Positions 8,474 to 17,196 of a stretch of DNA of 64,000 bases are shown here, one piece after another. Position 1 is the first letter of the stretch; each line of letters starts with the position of its first letter. The stretch spans positions 44,223-108,222 of the forward strand of contig DATISY010000071.1 of the NCBI GenBank assembly GCA_035468285.1, read 5' to 3'. The notes under the pieces were generated by a model. The model worked only from the letters and a program-made list of their open reading frames with translations, had not been told where the DNA came from and searched no databases. A program made the translations under genes and the position numbers. This stretch comes from PALSA-555 sp035468285. GTDB lineage: Bacteria; Actinomycetota; Acidimicrobiia; IMCC26256; PALSA-555.

Positions 8474-9442
8474 CTACTGCTTGGCCTTGATCGCCTCGAT
8501 GAGCTTCGGGACCACTTTGTGGACATCGCCGACCACTCCGAGGTCGGCGACCGAGAAGATGGGGGCCTCACCATCCTTGTTGATCGCCAGGATGTTGTCG
8601 GAACCCTTCATGCCGACGAGATGCTGCGTCGCGCCCGAGATCCCCAATGCCACGTAGAGCTTCGGTTTCACGACCTTGCCGGTCTGGCCGACCTGTTTGG
8701 CGTAGGGAACCCAGCCGGCGTCGACGATGGCCCGTGACGCACCCGAGGCACCGTGGAGCAGCTTGGCCAGCTCCTCGACGAGGGGCTCGTACGCCTCGGC
8801 GCTGCCGAGGCCGCGACCACCGGACACGACCACGGTCGCCTCCTCGAGCTTGGGTCCCTCACGCTCCTCGACGTGTCGCTCGAGGACCTTCGCCGCGCCG
8901 GCCCGTCCAGCGTCGGCCGCCGCGACCTGCTCCACCTTCGCCGGGCCACCCCCGCTGGGCTCGGCGGGGAACGACTTGGGGCGGATCACGGCGAGATAGG
9001 GACCAGGGCCGGTGAACGCGGTGTCGACGAGGGTGTTGCCACCGAACGCGGCAGTGCCCACGATGACCCGGTCCCCGTCGACGCGGAGCGCGGTGCCATT
9101 GGTGACCAGCGGCCGGTCGAGGACCGCCGAGAGGCGGGCCACCGCGTCGCGCCCGTCGTAGGTCTGCGCGAAGAGGATGAGGTCGGGCTGGTGGGTCGCC
9201 GCGAGCTCCTTCAGCGCGGCCGCGCCCATGACGCCGCTGAGCGCGTCGCCGGGATCGACCGCGTACATGGTGGTGACGCCATGCTCGCCGAGCGGGGCGG
9301 CCAGCGTGTCGGCGTCGCCCCCGACGTAGACGGCCTCGACGGTGTCGCCGAGCTCCCGGGCCTTGGTGAGCAGCTCCAGCGTGCTCGAGTGCGGCTTCGC
9401 GCCATCCCTCTCGGCATAGACCCAAACTTTGGAGATTCCCAT
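8474..9442 (-). CDS. etfA: Electron transfer flavoprotein subunit alpha
   Basis: A 322-residue ETF alpha subunit. With EtfB it accepts electrons from acyl-CoA dehydrogenases through FAD and passes them to ETF:quinone oxidoreductase. The C-terminal FAD domain is typical: VSGGRGLGS, then VGQTGKVVKPKLY, GISGATQHLVGM and INKDGEAPIF. The ATG at 9442 follows the etfB stop by 11 bases, so etfB-etfA form one leftward operon. Its placement fits the many acyl-CoA dehydrogenases in the window. Confidence 0.95.
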   Translation of the reverse strand: MGISKVWVYAERDGAKPHSSTLELLTKARELGDTVEAVYVGGDADTLAAPLGEHGVTTMYAVDPGDALSGVMGAAALKELAATHQPDLILFAQTYDGRDAVARLSAVLDRPLVTNGTALRVDGDRVIVGTAAFGGNTLVDTAFTGPGPYLAVIRPKSFPAEPSGGGPAKVEQVAAADAGRAGAAKVLERHVEEREGPKLEEATVVVSGGRGLGSAEAYEPLVEELAKLLHGASGASRAIVDAGWVPYAKQVGQTGKVVKPKLYVALGISGATQHLVGMKGSDNILAINKDGEAPIFSVADLGVVGDVHKVVPKLIEAIKAKQ

Positions 9443-9453
9443 CGTCCTGCCCC

Positions 9454-10236
9454 TCAGATCACTTTGAGATTTTCGAGGAACGCGACCACTTGCTCGTGTG
9501 CGTTGCCTTCGTCTTCGATCTTCTCGCCGGCTTCCCGTGCGGGCGCCGCGGCGATGTTCACGATCTCCTGGCGCGCCCCGGCCCAGCCGACCTCGTCGGG
9601 CGAGAGCCCCAGATCGGCGACGCCGACCTGGTCCACCGGCTTGTTCTTCGCCGCCATGATCCCCTTGAAGGACGGGTAGCGGGGCTCGACGACGCCGGCG
9701 GTCACGCTCACCACCGCGGGCAGCGACCCTTCGACCTCGTCGAAGCCGGCTTCGGTCTGGCGTTGGATCGTGACCTTGCCGTCACCGACCTCGACGTGCT
9801 TCGCGAAGGTGAGCGAGGGCCAGTCGAGGAGCTGGGCGATCTGGGCCGGGACCGTGCCCGTGTACCCGTCGGTGGATTCGGTGGCGGCGAGGAGAAGGTC
9901 GATGTCACCGACCCGGTCCACCGCCTTGGCCAGGACCTTCGCCGTCGAGAGGGCGTCGCTACCCGCGAGAGCCGGGTCCGAGATGAGGACGGCCTTCGCC
10001 GCGCCCATGGCCAGCGCGGTGCGCAAGCCCGAGACCTCGTCATTGGGGGCCATCGAGATGAGCGTGACTTCGCCGCTGCCGGCCTTGTCGACGAGCTGGA
10101 GGGCCATCTCGACCCCGAAGCTGTCGGATTCGTCGAGGATGAGCTTGCCCTCGCGCTTGAGGGTCTTGGTCTGCGGATCGAGCTCGCCGGGCACGGCCGG
10201 GTCGGGGATCTGCTTGACGCAGACGGCGATGTTCAT
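9454..10236 (-). CDS. etfB: Electron transfer flavoprotein subunit beta
   Basis: A 260-residue ETF beta subunit, the AMP-binding partner of EtfA. It begins MNIAVCVKQIPDPAVPGE, and carries the family segments NPFDxxA-like DESDSFGVEMAL, the AMP-loop region TESTDGYTGTVPAQIAQLLDWPS and the recognition-loop region near 200. Length is normal. The ATG at 10236 is preceded by ggagcaccga. It is the first gene of the leftward etfB-etfA-acetyltransferase operon and is divergent from the flavoprotein gene at 10356, with a 119-base shared promoter region. Confidence 0.95.
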   Translation of the reverse strand: MNIAVCVKQIPDPAVPGELDPQTKTLKREGKLILDESDSFGVEMALQLVDKAGSGEVTLISMAPNDEVSGLRTALAMGAAKAVLISDPALAGSDALSTAKVLAKAVDRVGDIDLLLAATESTDGYTGTVPAQIAQLLDWPSLTFAKHVEVGDGKVTIQRQTEAGFDEVEGSLPAVVSVTAGVVEPRYPSFKGIMAAKNKPVDQVGVADLGLSPDEVGWAGARQEIVNIAAAPAREAGEKIEDEGNAHEQVVAFLENLKVI

Positions 10237-10355
10237 TCGGTGCTCCGCTCAGTGTCGACGCGCCGCGTCAGCGGCACCCGTCGTGGATGGCGCATTTTGG
10301 CCGATGGGACCGGCAACGTCGAAACCGGGCCGGAAAGTGTCTGTACGGTCGGCGT

Positions 10356-11546
10356 GTGCCGGGCACCGCCGACCTTCTCGTCGTGGGTGCCGGACCGGCC
10401 GGTGCGGCGGCCGCGATCACCGCCCGGGGCCACGGTCTCGAGGTCGCGCTGGTCGACAAGGCAGCCTTTCCGCGCGACAAGACCTGTGGTGACGGACTCA
10501 CCACCGCGGCCTTGGGCCGACTGGAGCGGCTCGGGGTCTCGGTCCCCGGGCTGGGGGTCGAGCCGGTCCGGTCGGTGGTGGTGGTCGCGCCCGATCACTG
10601 GCAGGTCGAGCTGCCGCTCCCGGCGGGAGGCTGGCATGCGACCGTGGTCGAGCGGTCGGTGCTGGACGCTGCGGTGCTGGACCGGGCCCGCGCCGTCGGG
10701 GTGTCGGTCCACGACGGCGTCGGGGTCGAGGCGGTCGCGGTTGACGGTGACACCGTCCGGGTGCGGACGAGCGACGAGACGGAGTGGCAGGTCCCGTTCG
10801 TCGTCGCGGCCGACGGTCACTACTCGACGGTTCGGCGCCTGACGGCTCCCGCGGTCGAACCGGACCTGGGGGCCTGGCACGCGGTGCGCCAGTACTTCGC
10901 GCACGTCGGGGACCCGCGGCTGTGGGTGCTGTTCGAGCGAGATCTCCTTCCCGGGTACGCGTGGGTGTTCCCGCTGCCCGACGGGCGGGCGAACGTCGGC
11001 TTCGGGGTGCTGCGCCGGGCCGGGCACGACGGGAAGGCGCTGAAGCGACTCTGGGGTGACCTGCTGGCGCGACCCGTGCTGCGCGCGGTGCTCGGGGCGC
11101 GCGCCGAACCCGAATCCCGGTACCGGGCGTGGCCGATCCCCACGGCGTACTCCGCGGCACGCCTGGTCGACGGACGGGTCCTCTACGCCGGCGACGCCGC
11201 CGCGGTCGTCGACCCGATGACCGGCGAGGGAATCGCGCAGGCGCTCGACACCGGCGTGTTCGCCGCGGACGCCATCGCGGCGGACGTCGACCCGAGCCGG
11301 GTCGGGGCCCACTACCGGGACACCGTCGACCGGGCGCTCGGGCGTGATCTCCGGTTCGCGGCGTTCCTGCAGCGGCTGCTGCAGTCCGGGATCGTCGCCA
11401 ACGGGGCCATCCGAGCCGCGGGGCTGAGCCCGTGGACGCGCCGCAACTTTGCCCGCTGGATGTTCGAGGACTACCCGCGCGCCGCGCTCTTCACCCCCGA
11501 CCGGTGGCGCCGCGACCTGTTCACTCCCAAGGGCGCGTTCACCTGA
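10356..11546 (+). CDS. Geranylgeranyl-reductase family FAD-dependent oxidoreductase
   Basis: A 396-residue flavoprotein of the p-hydroxybenzoate-hydroxylase fold. It opens with the FAD GxGxxG loop VVGAGPAGAAAA and has DKTCGDGLT, the family's PxxKxCGxG-like motif, and the second FAD motif YAGDAAAVVDPMTGEGIAQAL. Such enzymes reduce isoprenoid double bonds, for example of menaquinone or geranylgeranyl chains; related proteins hydroxylate small aromatics. The start is set at GTG 10356, just before the FAD loop; the open frame upstream has no family resemblance. Electron donor and substrate are unknown. Confidence 0.83.
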   Translation: MPGTADLLVVGAGPAGAAAAITARGHGLEVALVDKAAFPRDKTCGDGLTTAALGRLERLGVSVPGLGVEPVRSVVVVAPDHWQVELPLPAGGWHATVVERSVLDAAVLDRARAVGVSVHDGVGVEAVAVDGDTVRVRTSDETEWQVPFVVAADGHYSTVRRLTAPAVEPDLGAWHAVRQYFAHVGDPRLWVLFERDLLPGYAWVFPLPDGRANVGFGVLRRAGHDGKALKRLWGDLLARPVLRAVLGARAEPESRYRAWPIPTAYSAARLVDGRVLYAGDAAAVVDPMTGEGIAQALDTGVFAADAIAADVDPSRVGAHYRDTVDRALGRDLRFAAFLQRLLQSGIVANGAIRAAGLSPWTRRNFARWMFEDYPRAALFTPDRWRRDLFTPKGAFT

Positions 11547-11558
11547 TCTTCGAGCCGG

Positions 11559-12611
11559 TCAGAGCGTGGCGACCTGCGCGGGGCCGTCCGGCTCGACGAG
11601 GACCTTCACATGGTGCTCCGCGGCGCCGAGGAGCTCGAACGCGGCCGCAACACCTTCGAAGCCGACCCGTCCTGTGACCATCGGCGCGACGTCGAGACTC
11701 CCGTCATCAAGCGCGTGGAGCGTCGCGGTGAACTCGTCGTCGTCGTACGCGTACACGAACTGGACGTTGAGCTCCTTGATGATCGCGAAGAGGGGACGGA
11801 TCCGGTCGGGTTGCATGCACACCCCCGCGACCACGACTCGGGCCTGCGCGGGCGCAGCGACGATGACCTCGTCGAGCATGCCGGGCACGCCAACCGCCTC
11901 GAAGATCACCACCGGGCGGCCCGCGGCGATGGTCTGCCACGCGTCGATCCCGGGCTCGTCGCGGGGGTCGACGACGACGTGCGCGCCCAGCCGCTCAGCG
12001 AGGCCCCGCCGCTGGGCGGAGTAGTCGCACGCCACGATCGGTTCGACGCCGCGGGCGCGGAGCCACGCGATGAGCGCGAGGCCGATGGGCCCGCAGCCGA
12101 CGACGAGCGCGGTGTCGCCGGCGGCGAGACGCGCCTTGTTCACAGCGTGGAGACCGACCGCCATCGGCTCGGTCAGCGCGGCGAGGCGCACGTCGAGGCC
12201 CCGGGGCACGCGGTGGCACAGGTCGGCGGTGAGCAGGAACCGTTCGCAGTACCCGGCGTAGTGGTCATTTGAGAACCCGAGCGCGACGAGCTCCGGTGGG
12301 CGCACCAGGTATGGCATCGACACAACCAGGTCACCCCGCTGGACGGGGGGGTCGCTGGTGCCGGCGCCGAAGTCGAGCACCTCGCCGACCCACTCGTGGC
12401 CGAGATAGAAGTCGCCGTCGGGGTCGAAGCGGCCCTCGAGGCCCGACGCGGCCGCGACCTCGGGGAGCATCTCGGGGTGGGCCAGGGTGTGGAGGTCGGA
12501 GCCGCAGATGCCGCAGGCCCGGAGCGCGACGAGCGCCTCACCCGGAGCGGGTGTCGGCTCCGGGAACTCCTCGACGAGGAGGTGGTGACGGCGGGCGACG
12601 ACCCCTCGCAC
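11559..12611 (-). CDS. Zinc-binding alcohol dehydrogenase family protein
   Basis: A 350-residue medium-chain dehydrogenase. The catalytic zinc Cys lies in CGICGSDLH (Cys33/Cys36, His41) and GHEWVGEV carries the second ligand region; the cofactor loop is VVGCGPIGLAL. The four-Cys structural zinc loop of classical ADH is missing, which is common in subfamilies. It resembles threonine or sorbitol dehydrogenase-like proteins, but a substrate cannot be assigned. The GTG at 12611 is preferred over upstream starts because homology starts at RGVVARRH. It is divergent from the acyl-CoA dehydrogenase at 12683, with 71 bases between starts. Confidence 0.82.
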   Translation of the reverse strand: MRGVVARRHHLLVEEFPEPTPAPGEALVALRACGICGSDLHTLAHPEMLPEVAAASGLEGRFDPDGDFYLGHEWVGEVLDFGAGTSDPPVQRGDLVVSMPYLVRPPELVALGFSNDHYAGYCERFLLTADLCHRVPRGLDVRLAALTEPMAVGLHAVNKARLAAGDTALVVGCGPIGLALIAWLRARGVEPIVACDYSAQRRGLAERLGAHVVVDPRDEPGIDAWQTIAAGRPVVIFEAVGVPGMLDEVIVAAPAQARVVVAGVCMQPDRIRPLFAIIKELNVQFVYAYDDDEFTATLHALDDGSLDVAPMVTGRVGFEGVAAAFELLGAAEHHVKVLVEPDGPAQVATL

Positions 12612-12682
12612 GGGCGCAGCGTACGCCGAGCCGGGCGCCGGTCGGCTTGACCGGACGGCGGGACGCCACGACACTCGCCGTC

Positions 12683-13927
12683 ATGTCGATCGACTTCACC
12701 CTCGCGCCCGACGTCGAGGCCATCCGCCTGCGGATCCGTGAGTTCATGGACGCCGAGGTGCGGCCTGCGGAGGAGAAGCTGTACGCCAACGCGCCCGGCG
12801 GCGAGCCCGACCGGCGCGACGTGGTCGGGATGATCATCGACCTGCGCCAGAAAGCCCAGGAGTGGGGCGTCTGGCTGCCCCACATGCCCAAGGAATGGGG
12901 TGGCCTCGGGCTCGGCATCACCGCGATGGCGTTCGTCTCCGCCGAAGCGGCCCGCACCACCTTCGGCCCGTTCGTCCTGAACGCCCAAGCCCCCGACGAG
13001 GGCAACCAGCACACCCTCTTGCACCACGGGAACGCCGACCAGCAGGAGCGCTACCTGCGACCCTCGGTCGAGGGTCGGGTCCGGTCCTGCTTCGCGATGA
13101 CCGAGCCTGAGGTCGCGGGGTCCGACCCGACGGGGATCCGCACCTCAGCGGTGCTCGACGACGCCACCGGCGACTGGATCGTGAACGGCCACAAGTGGTT
13201 CATCTCCGGAGCGAAAGGGGCCGGGTTCGCGATCCTCATCGCCAAGACCGACCCCGACGCGGACCCGCCCCAGGCGAGCAACACCGCGTTCCTCGTCGAT
13301 CTCCCCGCGGAGGGCTGGGAGGTCGTCCGCGACATCGACACGATGGCCGGGCGCGGGAACCACTGCGAGATCCGCATCACGGACCTGCGGGTCCCCGCTG
13401 CGAACATCCTCGGTGGCCGCGGCAACGGGCATCTGCTCGGGCAGGCCCGACTCGGCCCGGCTCGCCTCGCGCACTGCATGCGGTGGATCGGACAGATCGA
13501 GACCGCGTTGGAGATGCTCGTCGACCGGGCCGAGAAGCGCGAGCTGCACGGCGAGCCGCTGGCCGAGAAGCAGGCGATCCAGTGGATGATGGCCGACTCG
13601 GCGATGGAGCTCTACGGGGCCAAGCTCATGGTCCTCCACGCCGCGTACAAGATCGAGCACGAGCTCCCGTTCCGCCAAGAGGTGAGCTTCGCGAAGCATC
13701 ACGTCGCGAACACGCTGTGGCGGGTCGTGGACCGGGCGGTGCAAGTCCACGGCGCGCTCGGCTACTCGACCGACACCCCGCTCGAGCGGATGTTGCGCCA
13801 CGCCCGCTCGGCGCGGCTCGTCGACGGGGCCGACGAGGTCCATCAGGCCCTCATCGCCCGCAACCTGCGGGGCGCCTACGCGGAGAGCGGATCGCTCAAA
13901 GCCGCCACCGGCGACCTCGAGCTCTGA
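12683..13927 (+). CDS. Acyl-CoA dehydrogenase, ACAD10/11 type
   Basis: A 414-residue FAD acyl-CoA dehydrogenase. Flavin-binding stretches CFAMTEPEVAGSDPTGI and KWFISGAKGAGF are visible, and the C-terminal helix carries QVHGALGYSTDTPLERM. At the usual catalytic Glu position the text reads VDGADEVH, the Asp-type arrangement I associate with ACAD10/11, which act on 4-hydroxyacyl-CoA-derived substrates with a kinase partner. That is notable because an ACAD11-like kinase lies at 4302. Electrons would go to the ETF encoded nearby. The ATG at 12683 starts the conserved domain; the upstream open frame is antisense of the dehydrogenase gene. Confidence 0.88.
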   Translation: MSIDFTLAPDVEAIRLRIREFMDAEVRPAEEKLYANAPGGEPDRRDVVGMIIDLRQKAQEWGVWLPHMPKEWGGLGLGITAMAFVSAEAARTTFGPFVLNAQAPDEGNQHTLLHHGNADQQERYLRPSVEGRVRSCFAMTEPEVAGSDPTGIRTSAVLDDATGDWIVNGHKWFISGAKGAGFAILIAKTDPDADPPQASNTAFLVDLPAEGWEVVRDIDTMAGRGNHCEIRITDLRVPAANILGGRGNGHLLGQARLGPARLAHCMRWIGQIETALEMLVDRAEKRELHGEPLAEKQAIQWMMADSAMELYGAKLMVLHAAYKIEHELPFRQEVSFAKHHVANTLWRVVDRAVQVHGALGYSTDTPLERMLRHARSARLVDGADEVHQALIARNLRGAYAESGSLKAATGDLEL

Positions 13928-13928
13928 G

Positions 13929-13964
13929 CCGCCGGGCCTGCGGAAGCGGGGACTCGCCCGGCGG
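13929..13964 (+). terminator. Hairpin after the acyl-CoA dehydrogenase
   Basis: Nine-base complementary arms CCGCCGGGC (13929-13937) and GCCCGGCGG (13956-13964) follow the stop at 13927 with an 18-base loop and no T-tract. It may be a weak GC-only terminator of the kind common in actinobacteria; the long loop lowers confidence. Confidence 0.3.
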
Positions 13965-14002
13965 ATACGCGATCGGTGGGGGCAGGTTCCTACACTCTGC
14001 GC

Positions 14003-14719
14003 ATGCCCCAAACGGCCGAGAGGCTCCGCGAGGTCCTGAAGACGCCGCACTGGTCGAGCGGCATCCCGCTCGACACTCCCCACCCGCGGCTGGGCGCGCT
14101 CGCCGAGCACGGGTACGTCGTGCTGCGTGACCTCGATCCCCCGATCGACGAGCGCGAGTACCTCGGCCTCGAGTACATGGACTGGAAGAGCGGCGGCGAC
14201 ACGAACTTCGCGCCGATCGCCACCGCGGACGGCGAGCTCGACTGCCAGGGCTTCTGGAAGCAAGGTGACGAACGCCCCGACCGCGGTGGGCGGTGGACGT
14301 CGAACGCGGCCCAGTGCCCCACGATCGTCGCCCAGGTCGAAGCGGTCGGCTCGGACTTCGGTCGGGTCCGGGTCATCCGCCTCGAGCCTCAGAGCTACGA
14401 GGACGCGCTCCGTCACATCCATCGCGACGACAACAACCGGTTCAACCCCGACCAGGAAGGTTGGGTCGTCCGCTCCTGGGTCGAGCTCACCGACAACCCC
14501 GACAGCTTCATGGTCCTCATGGAGCAAGGCCCCGACGGGCTTCCCGACGCCAGCACCGAGGTCCACCTCCCCCTGCACCGCGGGGCCCGCTTCGTCGTCG
14601 ACACGCAGCGGCTGTGGCACGTCGTCGCGCACCCAGGACGCGAGACGCGATACGCCCTGATCTCGAGCTTCACCACCGGCCCCAACCTCGACGCCTGGAT
14701 CGCCGCCGAACGCGCCTGA
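14003..14719 (+). CDS. Putative Fe(II)/2-oxoglutarate-type oxygenase
   Basis: A 238-residue soluble protein that I cannot place in a named family with certainty. A jelly-roll dioxygenase is suggested by HIHRDD (His138, His140, Asp142), a downstream strand region with LWHVVAH (His206, His210), and R213/R216 in GRETRYAL, matching the HxD...H plus Arg layout of 2-oxoglutarate oxygenases such as aspartyl beta-hydroxylase-like proteins. No signal peptide or membrane helix. Start is the ATG at 14003. It is followed 25 bases later by an LLM monooxygenase gene in the same direction. Substrate unknown; a non-enzymatic cupin fold is the alternative. Confidence 0.55.
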   Translation: MPQTAERLREVLKTPHWSSGIPLDTPHPRLGALAEHGYVVLRDLDPPIDEREYLGLEYMDWKSGGDTNFAPIATADGELDCQGFWKQGDERPDRGGRWTSNAAQCPTIVAQVEAVGSDFGRVRVIRLEPQSYEDALRHIHRDDNNRFNPDQEGWVVRSWVELTDNPDSFMVLMEQGPDGLPDASTEVHLPLHRGARFVVDTQRLWHVVAHPGRETRYALISSFTTGPNLDAWIAAERA

Positions 14720-14744
14720 TCGGCGGACGGCTTACGATCCCGAG

Positions 14745-15899
14745 GTGCGCTTCGGCACCTTCCTCGCCCCGTTCCACGACGTCGGGCAGAACCCGACACT
14801 GGCCCTCGAGCGCGACCTGGACCTGCTCGTGCACCTCGACCGGCTCGGGTTCGACGAAGCCTGGATCGGTGAGCACCACTCCGGCGGGTTCGAGCTGATC
14901 GCGTCCCCGGAAGTGTTCATCGCCACCGCGGCGGAACGCACCCGGCACCTGCACCTGGGAAGCGGCGTGAACTCGCTCCCCTACCACCAGCCCCTCATGC
15001 TCGCCGACCGGTTCGTGCTGCTCGACCACCTCACCCGGGGTCGGGCCATCCTCGGCTGCGGGCCCGGTCAGCTCACCTCCGACGCGTTGATGATGGGCAT
15101 CCCGCCCGACACCCAGCGGCCGCGCATGGAAGAGGCCCTCGACGTGATCGTGCGGCTCCTTCGGGGCGAGACCGTCACCGCGCACACCGACTGGTTCACG
15201 CTCGATGACGCCCGCCTGCAGCTCGCGCCCTACTCACCCGACGGCATCGACATGGCCGTCGCCGCGTCGTTCTCCCCCGCGGGCCCTCGGGCCGCCGGCC
15301 GGTACGGGCTCGGTTTGCTGTCGATCGGCGCGACGACCGAGATCGGCTTCGACGTCCTCGCCCAGCACTGGGATGTCATGGAGCAACGGGCTGCGGAGTT
15401 CGGTCAGCGCGCTGACCGCGCGCGGTGGCGCCTCGTCGGGCCGATGCACCTGGCCGACACGAAGGACCAGGCTCGCCGCGACGTCGAGTTCGGCATCCTT
15501 CCGTTCGCGCGGTACTTCCGGCACGTGCTGCCGGCAAGTCCGGTGGGTGACGCCGACGACGTGCCCGGCATCCTCGAGTACTGCGACCAGACCGGATTCG
15601 CCGTGATCGGCACACCCGACGACGCCATCCGCCAGCTCGAGCGTCTCGAGGAGCAGTCCGGTGGGTTCGGGACCTTCCTCGTGTTCGGCCACGAGTGGGC
15701 CGACCGGGAGGCGACCTTCAAGAGCTACGAGCTCTTCGCCCGGTACGTCATGCCACACTTCCAGGGTCAGCTGGAGCCGATCCGTCACTCCTACGACTGG
15801 GTGGCGGGCAGCGGCGGACGGTTCGTCAACGCGGCGACGAACGCCATCAACAAGGCCATCGAGGATCACGCCGCCGAGCGAGCAGTCCGCTCGACCTAG
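14745..15899 (+). CDS. LLM class flavin-dependent monooxygenase
   Basis: A 384-residue bacterial-luciferase-like TIM-barrel enzyme. It begins RFGTFLAPFHDVG, has DEAWIGEHH with the typical Glu-His-His, LGSGVNSLPYHQP and RAILGCGPGQL in the barrel. This long subgroup usually uses FMNH2 rather than F420 and resembles limonene or alkane monooxygenases, but the cofactor is inferred. Start is GTG 14745. The C-terminal 40 residues (GSGGRFVNAATNAINKAIE) extend the barrel core. It lies directly after the putative 2OG oxygenase, suggesting a two-gene oxidative unit. Confidence 0.83.
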   Translation: MRFGTFLAPFHDVGQNPTLALERDLDLLVHLDRLGFDEAWIGEHHSGGFELIASPEVFIATAAERTRHLHLGSGVNSLPYHQPLMLADRFVLLDHLTRGRAILGCGPGQLTSDALMMGIPPDTQRPRMEEALDVIVRLLRGETVTAHTDWFTLDDARLQLAPYSPDGIDMAVAASFSPAGPRAAGRYGLGLLSIGATTEIGFDVLAQHWDVMEQRAAEFGQRADRARWRLVGPMHLADTKDQARRDVEFGILPFARYFRHVLPASPVGDADDVPGILEYCDQTGFAVIGTPDDAIRQLERLEEQSGGFGTFLVFGHEWADREATFKSYELFARYVMPHFQGQLEPIRHSYDWVAGSGGRFVNAATNAINKAIEDHAAERAVRST

Positions 15900-16324
15900 A
15901 CGGCGTCACCCGCGACGGGGGAACCGTGGTGGTGCACCATGCGCCACTGTCGGCCGTCGTGCACGAACACGTTCGTCGCCGCGACCCGGGCGCCGGACAG
16001 CGCGTCGCTGTCCGCGCCGCCCTCACCGGACGCGCCCTGCAGGATGTTCTCGTCGAGCGTGACGATCGCGACGCCGTCAAGGACGAGGATCTGTTCCTCG
16101 GTGAGGACGAACTGGATGTAGTCGGTGTTGGCGAAGATCGCCTCCCACGAGCCCAGCACCTTCGCCCACCCGTACAGCGTCGGCCACCCCGGGTGCGTGA
16201 CCCGGGCCCGCTCGGTGCGGTCCCAGACGCCAGCCATCGCGTCAAGATCACCCCGCTCGAACGCGGAGTAGAAGGCGCTGTTCGCGGAGCGGACTTCGTC
16301 CTCGACGGTCACGGCGAGCATCAT
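15896..16324 (-). CDS. SnoaL-like (NTF2-fold) protein
   Basis: A 142-residue protein of the SnoaL/DUF4440 type: helical N-terminus with NSAFYSAFERGDLDAM, then VTHPGWPTLYGW and a curved sheet ending in WRMVHHHGSP. This cone-shaped fold serves as isomerase, hydrolase or simple binding protein, and the specific role is not evident. ATG start at 16324, with a second ATG three bases later. It converges with the LLM gene (four-base overlap) and its start lies nine bases from the divergent alpha/beta hydrolase start, so both promoters must be very compact. Confidence 0.72.
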   Translation of the reverse strand: MMLAVTVEDEVRSANSAFYSAFERGDLDAMAGVWDRTERARVTHPGWPTLYGWAKVLGSWEAIFANTDYIQFVLTEEQILVLDGVAIVTLDENILQGASGEGGADSDALSGARVAATNVFVHDGRQWRMVHHHGSPVAGDAV

Positions 16325-16332
16325 GGCGGGCC

Positions 16333-17196
16333 GTGCCCCCCGTGTCGACGATCGTGCGCGTCGGCGCCTATGACCTGGCGTGCCACGACTGGGGTGGCGT
16401 CGGTGACCCCGTCGTCCTCGCGCACGCCACCGGCTTCCACGGGGTCGTGTGGCGTCCCGTCGCGGAGCGCCTCGTCACGGCGGGCAGGCGTGTCTGGTCC
16501 TTCGACTTCCGAGGCCACGGTGACAGCGACCGCTCCCGGGAGGGGTACGCGTGGGAGCGATTCGCCGACGACGTCAGCGGCCTCCTCGCGTCCCTCGGGC
16601 TCGCGTCGGACCCCCGGCTGCTGACCGTCGGGCACTCGAAGGGCGCGACCGCGCTCCTCCTCGCCGAGGCCGCCCAGCCCGGCCTCATCGGGCGGGCCTG
16701 GTGCTTCGAGCCAGTCGTCATCCCCGGCGACCCGACCGCCCCCGACCCGACGTTCCCGCTCGCGGTGGGTGCCCGCCGGCGCCGCGCCACCTGGGACACG
16801 CCCGACGACGCCTACCGCTCGTGGGCGGCACGGCCACCGTTCGCGGCGCTGCACCCCGACGCGCTCGCCGCCTACGTCGAGTTCGGCCTGCGGCGACGCC
16901 CCGACGGCCGCTGGGACCTGAAGTGCGCACCCACCGACGAGGCCGCCACGTACGCCCACGGCCCCGCGCACGGCCTCTGGACCGCGTTGCCCGCGATACG
17001 CGCCACGGTCCGGGTGGTGTGCGGCGAACGGACCGACGCCGTCCCCGCCCGCCTCGCGGAGCGGATCGCCGCGCGCCTGGAACACGGGAGCGCCGAGGTC
17101 ATGACCGGCGTCGGTCACTTCGGACCCCTCGAGGATCCCGACGCTGCGGTGGCGTCCATCCTCGCCTTCGACGAGGCCACCACGCCGCCCGGCTAG
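16333..17196 (+). CDS. Alpha/beta hydrolase
   Basis: A 287-residue alpha/beta hydrolase. It shows the oxyanion region HATGFHGVVW, the FDFRGHGDSD strand, nucleophile elbow GHSKG with Ser in the centre, and a C-terminal GVGHFGPLEDP His. It lacks a signal peptide. The recorded start is GTG 16333; GTGs at 16342 and 16351 are close alternatives. Its start is almost adjacent to the divergent SnoaL-like gene. Substrate not predictable; epoxide or ester hydrolysis is plausible. Confidence 0.8.
   Translation: MPPVSTIVRVGAYDLACHDWGGVGDPVVLAHATGFHGVVWRPVAERLVTAGRRVWSFDFRGHGDSDRSREGYAWERFADDVSGLLASLGLASDPRLLTVGHSKGATALLLAEAAQPGLIGRAWCFEPVVIPGDPTAPDPTFPLAVGARRRRATWDTPDDAYRSWAARPPFAALHPDALAAYVEFGLRRRPDGRWDLKCAPTDEAATYAHGPAHGLWTALPAIRATVRVVCGERTDAVPARLAERIAARLEHGSAEVMTGVGHFGPLEDPDAAVASILAFDEATTPPG

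Noticed and set aside
10233..11312. 359-codon leftward frame antisense to the flavoprotein
   Set aside because: Composition is shadow-like (Arg/Pro/Asp-rich), and the opposite strand has clear FAD motifs.
13145..14632. 495-codon leftward frame across the acyl-CoA dehydrogenase and 2OG genes
   Set aside because: It is antisense to two well-supported genes and spans their boundary; no domain is visible.
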